Assembly (NCBI GenBank): GCA_023101725.1
Contig: JALJCO010007048.1
Location: 186,001-250,000, forward strand
Source of the DNA: Atherinomorus stipes
Taxonomy: Eukaryota; Chordata; Actinopteri; Atheriniformes; Atherinidae
Direction: 5' to 3'
Length of the DNA: 64,000 nucleotides
Position numbers and translations under genes: made by a program. The notes under the pieces are model-generated. The model had not been told where the DNA came from. It saw only the letters and a program-made list of their open reading frames with translations, and searched no databases. Positions 45,992 through 57,981 of the stretch are shown piece after piece. The number at the start of each line of letters is the position of its first letter. Positions within the stretch are counted from its first letter, which is position 1.

Positions 45992-46303
45992 CATACCAAG
46001 CCAGAATTTCCATGTAGGGCCCATATGGGTTACATTTTGGCTATATATGAGGGACCCAAGTGGGATTGTCCATGGTTTCCATGGTGGCCCCACCTGTGTT
46101 TTCCCCTGTCGGCTTCCACATATGGGGCCCATGTAACTTATGAGATCTGCAAATTTGCCCAGTTCAAGCCCATGTCTATTGGCCTTATGGGAAAACTGGT
46201 GGGGCCACTATGGAAACCGTGGACAAAACCACTTGGGTCCCTCATATGCAGCCAAAATTGAACCCAAATGGGTCCCACATGGAAAAAATGGCTGGGTAAA
46301 AAG
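45992..46303. mobile_element. Foldback element with 100-bp inverted arms
   Basis: The left arm (about 45992-46095) carries gaatttccatgtagggccc, acattttggctatatatgag, ggacccaagtgg and ggtttccatggtggcccc; the right arm (about 46198-46303) has the same blocks reversed. Similarity is about 85% by eye. A 100-bp centre has no coding potential. No duplication identified. Confidence 0.75.
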
Positions 46304-47494
46304 CACCAAATGTGACCCTAATATTGAAGAAACACTAATAAAACCTACAGTTTGGCTCATAGCGCATTTTCTTCTTTGTTCGTCAATGAAGTATAATTGC
46401 TTATGCAAAAGTGATTAAAGTAACAATGCAAATAATGCTGAGTGTAAATACTAAGTAAACACTTTACAAAATTAAACTATCATTGACTTTTAGCTTATTA
46501 CAAATTTTGCTTTACTTTTTAATATTAGATGACCACTTTAGTTGTAATCAGTTCATTATTTCCTAAAATCTAGACCCTTTTTTTCTTGTTTCCTTTCTTT
46601 TATGTATATTTATTTTTCTATTTATTTGAAAGGTTTAATTTACAAGTGCCGCCGTTTCCACAGTCTGTACCCAGCCTGGGCCCCCCAATCAAAGATTTTA
46701 TAGACTTGCCCCTGTTTCAAGTCCACATATAAATCTTCTATTCAGAAGATGCATGAAAGGCATTTAAAAAAACATTTAAGTAAACAAACAAAAACTTCAT
46801 TTAAAAGTGGACAATATGCGCAAATATGAAGAAAAATGTTTGGTTATGAGAACAACTGTGTTCATATACAAAGCTTATATCTCATCAGCCCATGAAGCTT
46901 AGGTTTACAGTAACAGGAACAACCGAAACAAAAACGTAAGATGAACAAGATACTTAAAAAAATGTTTATAATATATATATATATATATAAATATCATTAA
47001 GACAATGACCCCAAACACACCTCTAGGCTCTAACGTTGCTTATCCAGAAGGAAGAGTGAAGGAGCGTTGGATCAGATATCTGACCTGGCAACCACAATGA
47101 CCTTAATCACATGATCTGACCCATCTGGGATGGATTTGTCATATCTGGACTGCAGACAATGAAATCTCAGCTTATGTGGGTATTTCTGCAGGACTGATGA
47201 CAAAAAGCTCTGAATGACAGCTTCATAATTCATAACTGAATAAAGAGCTAACGGCATGTCTGATACTGCTGACAGGAGTGGAAATGGTGGATAAGTCCTT
47301 ACGCACTTCAATAACCACATCCAGTCATCAGATTTCAGTCTGAATGTTCGTGTTATAATCAAACGTCATACATCTGTTGCCATGAAAGCAGGAGAAAAAA
47401 AAGACAGTATTTTCTTACAATAGGAGGGTGCTGATCTACCTCCACAGACCAATACGCCTCCAGGCTTTAGAGCAAGTAACAAAAGAACGGCTGT
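46304..47494. other. Intergenic, no gene seen
   Basis: AT-rich, with a TA repeat at 46970-46988. Nothing recognised. Confidence 0.35.
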
Positions 47495-47720
47495 GACACA
47501 GTTCAGCCGGAAAGGTAGGGGAGTATTGTTGGGTGGAAAGTGATATAGTGCAAAAGGTTTTTGCTTTCAGAGAAATCAGCTCTTCAACCAACCAAACAAG
47601 GACTGCAGCTTTTCATCCCGCAGAGTTTTATTACAGGTCTCTCAGTGCTGAACCTGCCGGATAGGTCGAGTTTAATTTCATATTTCCTTCCTCAGTTCAG
47701 AAAAGGAATAACTACACGTT
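47495..47720. repeat. Dispersed repeat R4, copy 3
   Basis: 'gctttcagagaaatcagctc', 'ttttattacaggtctctcag', 'gctgaacctgcc' and 'tttaatttcatatttcct' match 42838-42975 closely. Confidence 0.6.
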
Positions 47721-49589
47721 TGATTAATCCCGCCAGTAAGTGTTGCACTTGCTCGCTCCAAACTTTTTATGCAACGTTAGCTGATTCTTTTAGTGTAGAC
47801 GATGGCATAGTAACCACATGTAATTATTTATAAATGTTGGACCTGTCAAAATTTATTTAAAAAAATGTATAAGCAATAAAAACTTAAGTGAAATTACCAC
47901 TTTTATTCTGCACCCATCGAGGCGTTCTGTGAATGCATCATTTTTCAAAATGGAATAGTTTTGATGAAAACGTTGTAGCAATCATCTTTCAGAAAGAGAT
48001 GAGCGTTAAATCTATGGCAGCATAGTAACCGGCGTCTACAACGCCTCATTTTAAAAAGCAAAGCAGAGTTAAAGTTCTACCGTGTAACTTTTGACTGATA
48101 TTTAGCCTAAAATGAGCAGTATTAGATGATTTCTTGGGGGCAAAGATATAGTGACTGACATGTGCCAGCACTGTGAGCAGTCAGCCCTCTGCAGAAACCA
48201 GACATCGTAACTTTGGAGAGGCGGGCCGTTGATGAAAGCAAGTTGCTTTACGGCTGCTCTTCTGTAAACACTAAAAGCTTTACTTCTGCTACTTTCTCTC
48301 ATTACTCGAAGCTTTGTCATGGTGGAACAAAGTAAAAAGGTGAACGTGATAAATACCAGCGGTAACTCCTGTGACATGGCTTTGTAATAAGTATATTACA
48401 TGTATTGTATGATTAATAAAATGTAAAATGTATATTATGTAATAGTAGCTATAATACTAGTATATAATCTTCCATCCAGGCTAGACTGCAATAACAACCT
48501 TAAAATCAGCTCTGCTTCATCATGTGTTCATGAATTGTGTAACAGACCCCCCACTAACAGCATCAGTGTTTATATGGCACCTGATATAATAAATCATATT
48601 AATCATCATGTGACAGCTGAATGCTGTGAAGGCACATTACACTTCTGAACTTCATCACAGAATAATCAAGAATAATCATCAATAAATGACTGAAACGTGG
48701 TGATTAAAAAAAACCCCCACTGATGACAAAAAAAGTTCATTTTTGTTTTAAAGACCTAATGAAACTGTTTCATGCAGTGGAGTCGCGTTAAATATCCTTA
48801 AAGTTCACATCTCAGAAAACATGCTGGAATAAACGCCTACAGTTCATCCATTTTAAGCTGCTACCATGTGCAGGAGGAGAAACTCTGGCTGCTCCTTGCT
48901 AGAGCGACTGCTTCTTCCTCCATCTCACTAATTAAACTAAAACAGACATTTTGCTCTCACGGGCTGGATGTGGCCCGCGGGACACTAATTAGGAACCCCT
49001 GCTATAGACCAAAGCTAACGTGACTCCCTAAACATTTTGCCCAATTGTGGCTGGTTTGCAGCAATAAATGCGTTCTCTAAGAAGTAACAGAACGATCAGC
49101 AGCTTGCTTGGTTTAGTTGTGTGGTTTCCATACGCTGTTCAGAAGGAAGCAGAGCCACTGTAATGTCCCGTAAACTGAGTTAATCCAGACGTTCTCATAA
49201 CAAACATGAGTTTTGCCAAAGTTACTCCTTCATTCAGTGCACAAAACTACAACTTGGTTTCGTGGCTGGTTTTGACTGCGCATTTATCTTTGCATTGTGC
49301 ATTTGTGTGTGTGATGTTTCCTATTTAGCTACGTAGTTACAATTCAATAACATTCCACAGGCGGGGGGGGGGGGGGGGGGGGGATTGTAAACATGTATAA
49401 TTAGAAACACCTCTGCCAGGGGTAAATCTTCCAATGGTGAAAAATCCTTTAGAAAATTCTTGAATCTTGATGGACTCGTTTATTTCAATATCCAAACACA
49501 GGAGAGATTTAAATTTGCATCATTGCTGTGAGACCTGTGAGACGTTGGCGCTGTTCCAGGTTTAGCGTTCTTAGTGACCAAAAGTTACA
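47721..49589. other. Intergenic; hAT-like fragment and G-run
   Basis: Around 48960-49005 'ggatgtggcccgcgggac' and 'aggaacccctgctatag' resemble the end of a hAT element. A run of 21 G lies at 49363-49383. No gene recognised. Confidence 0.4.
49363..49383. repeat. Run of 21 guanines
   Basis: An uninterrupted poly-G tract on the plus strand. It could form a quadruplex and its length in the assembly is unlikely to be exact. Confidence 0.9.
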
Positions 49590-49850
49590 CGGTGAAACAT
49601 CGCAGATTTTTGCTTCCAGGGAAATCGGGTTGGAACTGTCAACAAAAGAGTGCAAGCCTTCATCCTGTAGAAGAGTTTTATCACAAGTTCCTCAGAAAGC
49701 AGAAGCTGTTTGGTTTGTAGCTCAGAGTTTACAGAGAGAGGAGCACTGCTTCTATAGCACCATAAATACATCATTGAAAGCCATTCAAGGCTCTCAAGGA
49801 GAATGTCATGAACTCACAGTTAAGTTGCAGTACACTGTAAAAAAGGTAAT
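49590..49850. repeat. Dispersed repeat R4, copy 4
   Basis: Collinear with 43067-43320, including 'gagttttatcacaagttcct' and 'ctcaaggagaatgtcatgaa'. Somewhat diverged. Confidence 0.6.
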
Positions 49851-49889
49851 ATTTCGTTTTTCTGTATTATATTACAAATTCTAATCTTT

Positions 49890-50005
49890 ACATTTGTATT
49901 GCTTCCTCTGCACCCCACTGTAATGATTTTAATGTTTTATGAAAAGCACTCTGAATTGTCTTGTACATTAAATTTGACGTAGAAATGAAGTTGCCTTGTA
50001 TCAGC
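49890..50005 (+). repeat. L2/CR1-like LINE 3' tail
   Basis: 'ttttaatgttttatgaaaag', 'cactctgaattgtcttgtac' and 'agttgccttg' match the 3' end of 32672-33112. No coding part is left. Confidence 0.65.
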
Positions 50006-51807
50006 ATCATCACAGTCTGTTATAGTTGATATCTGTGTTCAATAGGTGTGTCAAATGTGAGGCAAGCAATACATCGTCTGAGGTCATAAGAAATGAAACA
50101 GTTACAGTTTTAATCTGGATCACCACCAGACCAGTGGTGGTCCACCAATGGTTGGCACATTTATGGGAAGATGCATATTAGGCTGTAAGACAGCCAAGGC
50201 CACACGATACATGAGCGGCTGTGTGCTTTGGATCGGTTTGTTGTTGAAATTAAAATCAGCCTTTATACTTCTTGACAACAAAAGTTACCGTGAAGTGTGA
50301 ACGTAGAAACAAACACCTTTGTTCCCATGTAGGTGGGTGAAAGTCACAGGACCCACAAACACAAGAGCAAAGATCCAAACTGTCTTTGGCCAGCTACTTT
50401 TTTCCAACCAGTCCTTCAAGTAAGATAGCCCTATATGTCATTATTCATAACCTTAAGTATGACTCATAATGCCATCCAATATAGTGTTGCCCCAAGAAGC
50501 ATCATAAGGAAAATATGTTTCATTGGCATTGACATTATTGTCAAGTTTATCATTTAACAAGCCACAAAGTCCTCAGATGCGGAAAGCGAGGGATGAGTTA
50601 GGCCAAGGGTCTTTGTGAAACAAAGGCTAACAAATAGTCCACAACGCTTCCGTCAGTCTGCCCCAGGGCAGCTGTGGCTACATACATAGCTTACCATAAC
50701 CAAGTATAAATGAGGAGTGAATGAATAATGGACCTACTGTGAGTGCTTTGAGTTCCTAGATAGGAAAAAAAAAGTGTGATATAAATCTAATCCATTATTA
50801 TTATTATTATTATTACTAACACATTACTAAAACATGTTTTCTGTTTTCTGCTTCTATTTGGAGAAAAACACGTTAAATACCTTCTTTTTACAATGGAGCT
50901 CTTTCCAGCACTGATGGCATTTTACAGGTTGCCATGGTTACTCATGGCCACACGATCAGATTCTGAAATCTGACCAGTGCTGGAAGGAGGTTTGATTACA
51001 GAAGTGACTGCAGCTGGTGAGGCATAGCTGAGGCTGCAAGGTCTGCAATCGTGTGATCAAGTACACACAAGCTGGGTTTTCCTAGCCTGGTACACCAGCC
51101 TTACTAACAACCTTGTATGAGATACACGGCAGGTCAGTCTGGGTTCCCTCCGCTGGAGACTGATTTCCAATGCGAGACAAGAGGCGGGACTAACAGGGGG
51201 AAGTGAACCGGAGAGAACCAATCAGAGGTGACTGATTGGTCCAGAAATATGAAAATTTTCCATTCAGCTCTTTTGAGGCTCAGCTCTCCACATGAGCGCG
51301 TTTTGTGTTGGAATATTAAATCCTTACCATGACAACACAAGTAAGTTGTGCTTCCATAAATTCATGCTTCTGCAGTTCAGCCATGTGTAAGCATTATTAT
51401 AAACCTCATTATTTCAGATTCTAGTGGAGCTAAACAGACTGCGGAACAAATCAAGAATCAACAAAAATGTCATTCAAAGCGTTCCATCTGCAACGTGCAG
51501 TATGTCTCCATCAGCTGACAAACGTAGTGCCGTCAATCCCATGGACATCTGGACCTTTCCTATAGGTTGTCATCGGGCACATCAAAAGGACCATCTATCC
51601 CTAAAAACTCTGTCCCTCCTGAGCTTATCTCACTGACTGCACCAATGCCCACAAGATGCTCTAAGAATGGGCGGGACCTTTTTCAGAGAGTTGATTGGAT
51701 GAGTTCTGATCCAAAACTTAATCTGCTCCAGAGCAGGTTAGTAGTTCAGCATCCAAACCCTGAAATTACCTTCATAAGAGGAGATCCAGCTTCCTGGTCC
51801 AGGACTC
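50006..51807. other. Intergenic, no gene seen
   Basis: An ATT microsatellite lies at 50797-50816. Short frames only; nothing else recognised. Confidence 0.4.
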
Positions 51808-51860
51808 TAATAGCCTGTTTCCACTTAGCAGCACGGTCTGGGTCAGTTCGGTCCAGTACG

Positions 51861-52072
51861 TAGTATTGTAATCAAGACCACACCACCAAGACCAAAACAG
51901 TACTGAGACCAAGACATTACCCAGTCCTGCACAATGTCTTGGGCTCGGTCCCTGGTCTCAGTAACGTATTGGTCTTGTCTCGGTTCCTGGTCTAGGTAAT
52001 GTCTTGGTCTTGTCTCATTCTTGGTGTCGGTAATGTCTTGGTTTTGGTGACGTGGTCTTGACTACAACACAC
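51861..52072. mobile_element. MITE inside the Harbinger-like arm
   Basis: Ends tagtattgtaatcaagac and gtcttgactacaacacac are inverted repeats; the interior is made of 'ggtcttggtctcggtaatgt'-type units, partly tandem. Flanks ccagtacg (51853-51860) and ccagtaca (52073-52080) agree at 7 of 8, so a hAT-type duplication is likely. Confidence 0.7.
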
Positions 52073-52310
52073 CCAGTACACTATTTTGTGTGTTTCCATG
52101 ATAAAATGGACCCATACAACCCAACGAAATTGCACTATTTATAGTCTTCCAGATGGAATTAAGTCCAAAGCAAAATGGTACGATACGGTTAGGGCAGAGC
52201 TACATGTGTCACACAATTGTAATCCATTGATTGGCGGAAAGAAAAACTTCAATTTCTACAACAGACAAGCGCATAGCAAGTCATTCAGTTAAGTAGGAAA
52301 CATAGGAAAG

Positions 52311-52611
52311 ATGCCTGCAAACAACAGTAAGGTCTGGTCAGCTCTGGAGTCACAAACTTTCCTTACTATAGTTGGTGATAATACAATTCAGAGTTAGCTA
52401 GATGGAGAAGTGGGAAATGCAAAAGTCCATAAAGCGATATAGTATCTCAGCACATGGCAGCCAAGGGATTCCAAAGGACGTCAGAACAGTTTCCGGCGAA
52501 GCTTGGGTAACTAAGTGTATAATATTAAAAAAAGATTCAAGGGTGAAAACAGCCATAGAAAAAAAGGTCGAAGTACTTGTAGGTGGTACTATGCCACAGA
52601 CTGGCAATTAA
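52311..52611 (+). pseudogene. Myb/SANT-like domain remnant of a transposon helper
   Basis: From the ATG at 52311: VWSALESQTFLTIVGD, stop, LDGEVGNAKVHKAI, then after a frameshift AHGSQGIPK, ending near CIILKKDSRVKTAIEKK. The order W...E...L...I-x(5), L-D-G, N-x-K-V-x-x-x-I, G, L-K-x-D-x-R follows the Myb/SANT-like domain found beside Harbinger transposases. Two in-frame stops and a frameshift disable it. Confidence 0.55.
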
Positions 52612-53878
52612 TAGCAGGTAAAGGGGGAGGGGGGTTCTGTGATTGCACTCCTGCAATCAATAGGGGATTATCACGCTTACCGGAACTTCCCGGTATTTGG
52701 ACACTTCCTCTTCCGGGCCATGTTAACATCAGCCGTTTCTGCTCTGTTATACTGTTTAAATCATATTAACTCCAAACATACTTAAGTTTTCATTCCAGAC
52801 TGAAGTGATACTGGATCAAAGCAATCAATTCGCCGCGGTGAAGGGCCGAACTTTATAATAAAACACACGTTTGTTTGTCGCCGGTGGGGCACAACACCGG
52901 CACTTCACAGCATGCTAGCATTAGCCAGCTAGCGTTTACTGACGTGCTTAACATTGTGCGTCTTAAAACACACAAACATCTGAAAGTCGGGTCTGTACCT
53001 CCCTGTTTCCAGTGGAACAACTGGGGACTGCCAAGAAAGGAGACGTTTTCAGATGCTTGTGTGTTTTCAGCCGCACAAAGTTAGGCACGTAATCGAGCTG
53101 GCTAATGCTAACCTGCTAACAGTAGTCCGCCAGCTACTACTCTGTTAAACTTTGTAAATCGGATAAACGCCAGTGCCAAGTTTTCATTCCAGACTGAAGT
53201 GATGCTAAGGAAGAAGTGGATCAAAACGACTGATTCGCCGCGGTGAAGGACCGAACTTTATAATAAAACGACACACGTTTGTGCTGGCAGGCTAGCATTA
53301 GCCACGTGTGTTGTTTGCATTTTCGCACTTTCACACCACCTCGATCAGCTGTTTATTTAAACTATCCGTTCAACGTCGCATCTGTGGAAATGCGGAGGCG
53401 ACATTTCTCTGCTTCAAGCACCTCTGTGTAAACCCCGCCCACCTCAAATGTCTGACCAATCACAGAATACTTCTCTGAGACCCACAAGAAGAAAGTTCTG
53501 CTCAGCCGAGGGGTCGAGAACAAGCTGCGAGCCGTCCTCAATCACGTCCCCGAGAACAAGAAGAAAGTTCTCATTTCTTGCGGGAACAGCCCTAACCAGT
53601 TATCAGATTACTTCACAAAACGTCTTTGCAAAACTAAACGTAAACTAATGAAAAGAAATGGGGAAGTAGTTAGCAATTAGCATCCCCTTGTTTACTTCCT
53701 AATATGAACTACCATTTTGCAGTAGCATGACAAGACACTAGGCATTTGGTTTAACCCTTACATGCGTCGTGGCAGATTGACCTGCAGTGGAAACGCTCAC
53801 TTGAATGGACCGAACCATTCTAACACTTCCAGACCGTATTGACCTGGACTGTACCACTCAGTGGAAACATGGCTTAGG

Positions 53879-55149
53879 ATCCAGCCTCCTGGACTCTGAC
53901 TCTGGATGGAGTGGAAGAAGTCATGTCAGTATTAAATCCCCCTAGTTTGTACATTCTGTGATTTAACAGAAGCTCCAACGTCATTCATTGTAATCATGGA
54001 ACAAAACACTACAGGGCAATTACAACTTATATATTTATATATTATGCAATGTACCACTGTGCTGGAAACAGAGCTGTGTGTGTTTATTTAGGTAACTAAT
54101 TGTCCTCATGAATAAGTGTGCATGTATGTGTGTGTGCGTGTGTGTGTAGGTAGTGGTATTTGTGATGAAAGGTCAGTCTTTATCTATGTGACCCAGCTCG
54201 TCCAGGCACAGGATGATCCCTTCCAACGTCTTCCCTGTGACCTTCCCCCAGATTCAGCTTTTCACCACAGAGCTTCACACACACACACATAAATCAAGAC
54301 TACGTACATCTCCTTACATGTGCGTTAATAACACAACTAAATGGCTTACCTCAACACTTTCAGAGGCCTATTTCACTTTTTAATGCAACTCCAACCTGGG
54401 ACGGTCTGTGCAGTTTCTGCCGTGTACCATATGGCAGTAATCACTTTTATTACCACTCACATCATGTAAACACAAAGTATTTGTATTCACAGCCACTGAG
54501 TAAACTCATGAACACAGATGAGAGGCATCATCACTCTCCCAGCTAATGACCCTTGTCATGGGTGGAGATGCAGACAGCAGTGTTTGTAGTTTCAATTATT
54601 CCCAATTTTATTGAAAATATGGTGAACAAACTGATAATCCCACAGCTGAAATTTAGATGTCCTCTCATATTCTTTGCATTTTTTAAACAATTTGTTGGAG
54701 AGGTAGCAAGAGGTTAGAAAAACAGGTGCAGGAATCTTGTATAACAGCAAGCAACTAGAACATGAGCCACTTTTCAGAGACGCCGATCAAAGGAGCCTCC
54801 ATCAAGGATAAACAGTGGTGCTCAGACAACCCTACGTAAAAGAAAGAAGCGTATGAAAATACAGATGCCGAAGACAAAATCCATTGAATACAAAGATAAA
54901 AGTCAGGAAATCTCCAGGATATCAGCTGTTATTTCTTCCAGATTTTGTCTCATTTGAGCCGTTTGCCATATCCTGTTCTGAACCAACGTGCAGCTGAGTC
55001 TATTTTTTGAGTTAGTAAGTCAGGAAAGTTCCTGACTGAGGAACAAAACTCAGATAGGAGACACCAGTGTACCACGGTTTCACCTCATGTCTCCCGTTTC
55101 AGCTCATATTTAGACGTGAGTAAAGTATTAGGTAGTGCAGCAAATAACC
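53879..55149. other. Intergenic, no gene seen
   Basis: A GT microsatellite lies at 54116-54148. Nothing else recognised. Confidence 0.4.
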
Positions 55150-55410
55150 AGAGACCGTAAACAAGGGGGCAAACCTTCCGCTCATGTGACCCCATTAGTT
55201 TCTGAAGAACTAAAATGAAGCCAGTTGGGCATGTCCCATCGTCACCATCTTGCCGTGTCGTGTGTGTTGTCAGTCCTGGAAATTACAAAAATGGGCAAAG
55301 AGCAGCCTCGGGGCAAATGATTGACAGCTGATGTACTCTGGGCTAAACGCTAACTGAGCTAACTCGAAACTAACAGAAGCTAATGAAGGTTAGCCCCCTG
55401 AGTTATTAAA
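55150..55410 (+). repeat. Dispersed repeat R3, partial copy
   Basis: 'tgaagaactaaaatgaagcc', 'acaaaaatgggcaaagag', 'ggcaaatgattgacagc' and 'tactctgggctaa' match 45425-45640. The right half is missing. Confidence 0.6.
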
Positions 55411-56067
55411 AAAAACATTCTGCTATGATATTACGTTTATATCTAGCATGTTATGATGGGTAACTTTTTATGTTGAAATTTACTCTACAATGTATGCTAG
55501 CCCATCCACTCAATGTGACCACAAGCCGGCACTGGTTCCCACCATTTCTGCCACACAAACATCTGAGAGATCAGTGCTGGATCTGCTTCAACAAGTCCCA
55601 CCGTATAACCCACTTTCACTGATATGATCAGCTCTGCTCTTTGGTTTCTTGCTAACGTGATTAGCTGTCCTCAGTGTCGGTCTGTCTCCTGAAAGAGCCA
55701 GAGAGCTGTGTTGTGTTTAAAGAGACTTCTGTAAATGTGAAGGATTCTTTTAGTTTTTAGATTCTTTAACTGAGTAGGGAACTGTATTCCTATCACCAGC
55801 AGGGGCCTCTGGGACAACAGGTGAATGGAAGTAGAGAGGAAGAGTGAAGTTATGTGAGAAATGCCATGTAAGTGAGGAATAACCTGCAACCGGACTGAAA
55901 ACAAAGTAGTTGAGCTGTTCATCTCTGTGTTTCCATCACCAGCATAACAAGCAGCAGATAAAAGAAAGGAGGAAATCAGGAACTATTGTAGGACGCGTTC
56001 ACACCAGCGCTGCTTTGCCCACTTGTCAAATGTAGCTGATTTGAAGCAGCGTAAACACTCTGGAGAC
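55411..56067. other. Intergenic, no gene seen
   Basis: Nothing recognised. Confidence 0.35.
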
Positions 56068-56071
56068 TTAA

Positions 56072-56711
56072 AGGTTGAATATGGAACATTTTTATTAAAA
56101 GCTATATATTTTTTTTAAAAAAATAATACCCAGGTCGTTTGGGGGGTACAGAATGAAAGTACAACATTTCCTAAAAAAATTATATTTAGCCTAAATAATT
56201 ATAAAATACATTTTTACGGGTTTGATAATGGCATTATATTTATGTCTCTAAGCCAGTACACGCCGCCATTGCGGGTTGCCAAATACATCTCTGTGTGGCA
56301 TTAGTATTTTGGGCACAGTTAGGCTGGTACAGGGGGAAACAGTGGATACGGCGAGTGAAGCAGCTGCTTCAGAGCCCTGGAGATATTGTTTTTTATTTGT
56401 TTCTGAGGAAGAGTGACCTGAGAAGAGCAAAACCTGGAGTTAATTTAGGTGAAGACTACACTAAATGGACCCACATAAACGTTTTCCACAGAGTCAAAAC
56501 ACGGAAATGGCGACTTTCCTCCTGGATCTGTAAGCTAGCTTGTTTGCTAACATGGCTAACGTTAGCTGTCATTTATAAACTCCTCTGGGTTACTTGTTCT
56601 TATTACTTGTTGTATCGGCAGCAAGCCTGGCATCCCAGCGGCTGGAGTTGTTTTTCTGCCGTTGCAACTACGACCTAGACACACGTGATGTCCATATTCC
56701 ATATTCAACCT
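56072..56711. mobile_element. TTAA-flanked MITE, family A copy 2
   Basis: Ends aggttgaatatggaaca and ttccatattcaacct, with TTAA at 56068-56071 and 56712-56715. The interior matches 14536-15171 throughout (agtacacgccgccattgc against agccaatacgtgccgcc; 'gcagctgcttcagagccc'). No transposase frame. Confidence 0.8.
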
Positions 56712-56715
56712 TTAA

Positions 56716-57977
56716 AGGAATAGTTCACCCACAGAATGATGTGCATTTATTTTCTACTAACTGTCATGCTGAGCAAGACTCTGGGGTACTTTTTTAATAT
56801 CTTAAATGCAGCCAGAGATCGGACAGGTTTTTGTAAAGTAACCTAACGAAACAATCAGAGATCGTTGTATTTTAAATTATATTAAATAAATCTGTATTTT
56901 GATGACGAATAAAAAAATAAAGACGCGATTTGCTGTGTTTTATTTCTATTACTGTACCATAACACTAACTTGGCAAAGGAGTCATCACCTGGAAACGGCA
57001 TTTTTCTTGTTAAAACATGGATATTATTAGTTTTGGACCTCATTTGAAATTTGCCAGAAAAACCTGAGTTAGAAAGCGGCTTAAACTTTCATTTAGACTA
57101 TTTGTTAAAACCAAAATAGTCCCCAACAGTCTGCTGTCTACAGCAGGTTCAGTTCAGCTCCGGTGTCTCTTCACCACCTCCATACAGGAGCAACTTTCAC
57201 TAGTTTGGGATGAAACCAGGCAAAGATGACATCATCACTACGTTTGGTAAGGAGGCGATTCCAACTGTTAGGGACTAACACGCATTGCTGTCGGTAAGTT
57301 TCGCTGTTTGTGCAACGTTGTGCTTTATTGTGTATGAGATCGTGGTGGACAGTAGACAGACTAGCTAACTGCGAACAAGCTAACGGTACAAACTCAAACA
57401 CCATCTGATTTACAACCCCCGTACTTCGTATTAAATCTCCGGGATGCGTTGCTATGCCGCGTGAATGTTTGTAAACGGCTCCACCATCAGTTTATTCTTC
57501 TTTTTTATTTTCCTGTCTGAGCAGAGGACGGCTGTTTGTCCGGATTTGTCTGCAGCTCATTCACTCTGAGCACAATGTAAACAGCAAATTTCTTATTCTA
57601 TGCTTGCACTTATCGGCACAGTACACTGAATGCTGCGGCTTGTGTCATAAACCTGCATAAATGCGGAAATACAAACTATATTGTAGTATTGTTTAGGCTA
57701 TAAAAATACACTAAATGATGTCGTTTCGAATAAATTATGAACACTACCCACGCAGGACACTTGGATTACATTGGACGAGCAGTATGGAGGAAAATTGCCA
57801 AGTTTTTGGGGACTTTTATGGTTCAGTCACTGGTGAACTCCATTAAAGTTGGGGGGAAATGAAAACCTGTCCGATCTCTGGCTGCATTTGAGATATTAAA
57901 AAAGTGCTCCAGAGTCTTGCTCAGCATGAGGGTGAGTAGAAAATAAACACATATCATTCTGTGGGTGTACTATTCCT
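56716..57977. mobile_element. TTAA-flanked element, family C, with long inverted arms
   Basis: Ends aggaatagttcaccc and gggtgtactattcct; the arms match for about 125 bp (cagaatgatgtgcatttatt, agactctggggtactttttt, 'gcagccagagatcggacagg'). The left TTAA (56712-56715) is shared with the preceding element; the right one is 57978-57981. About 1262 bp, interior not recognised as coding. Confidence 0.85.
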
Positions 57978-57981
57978 TTAA

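Larger units (their letters stand above)
51808..53878 (+). mobile_element. Harbinger-like DNA transposon relic, 2 kb
   Basis: The left arm begins tagcctgtttccacttagca and continues cggtctgggtcagttcggtc; the right arm ends gactgtaccactcagtgg then aaacatggctta, an imperfect inverted counterpart. A Myb/SANT-like remnant lies at 52311-52611, fitting a PIF/Harbinger element, which encodes such a helper. No nuclease gene seen. An unrelated MITE (51861-52072) sits in the left arm. A direct repeat of about 95 bp occurs at 52784-52872 and 53178-53280. The three-base duplication is not clean. Confidence 0.6.

Noticed and set aside
45830..46418. Overlapping Trp/Pro-rich frames as coding
   Set aside because: They come from the inverted arms of the foldback element.
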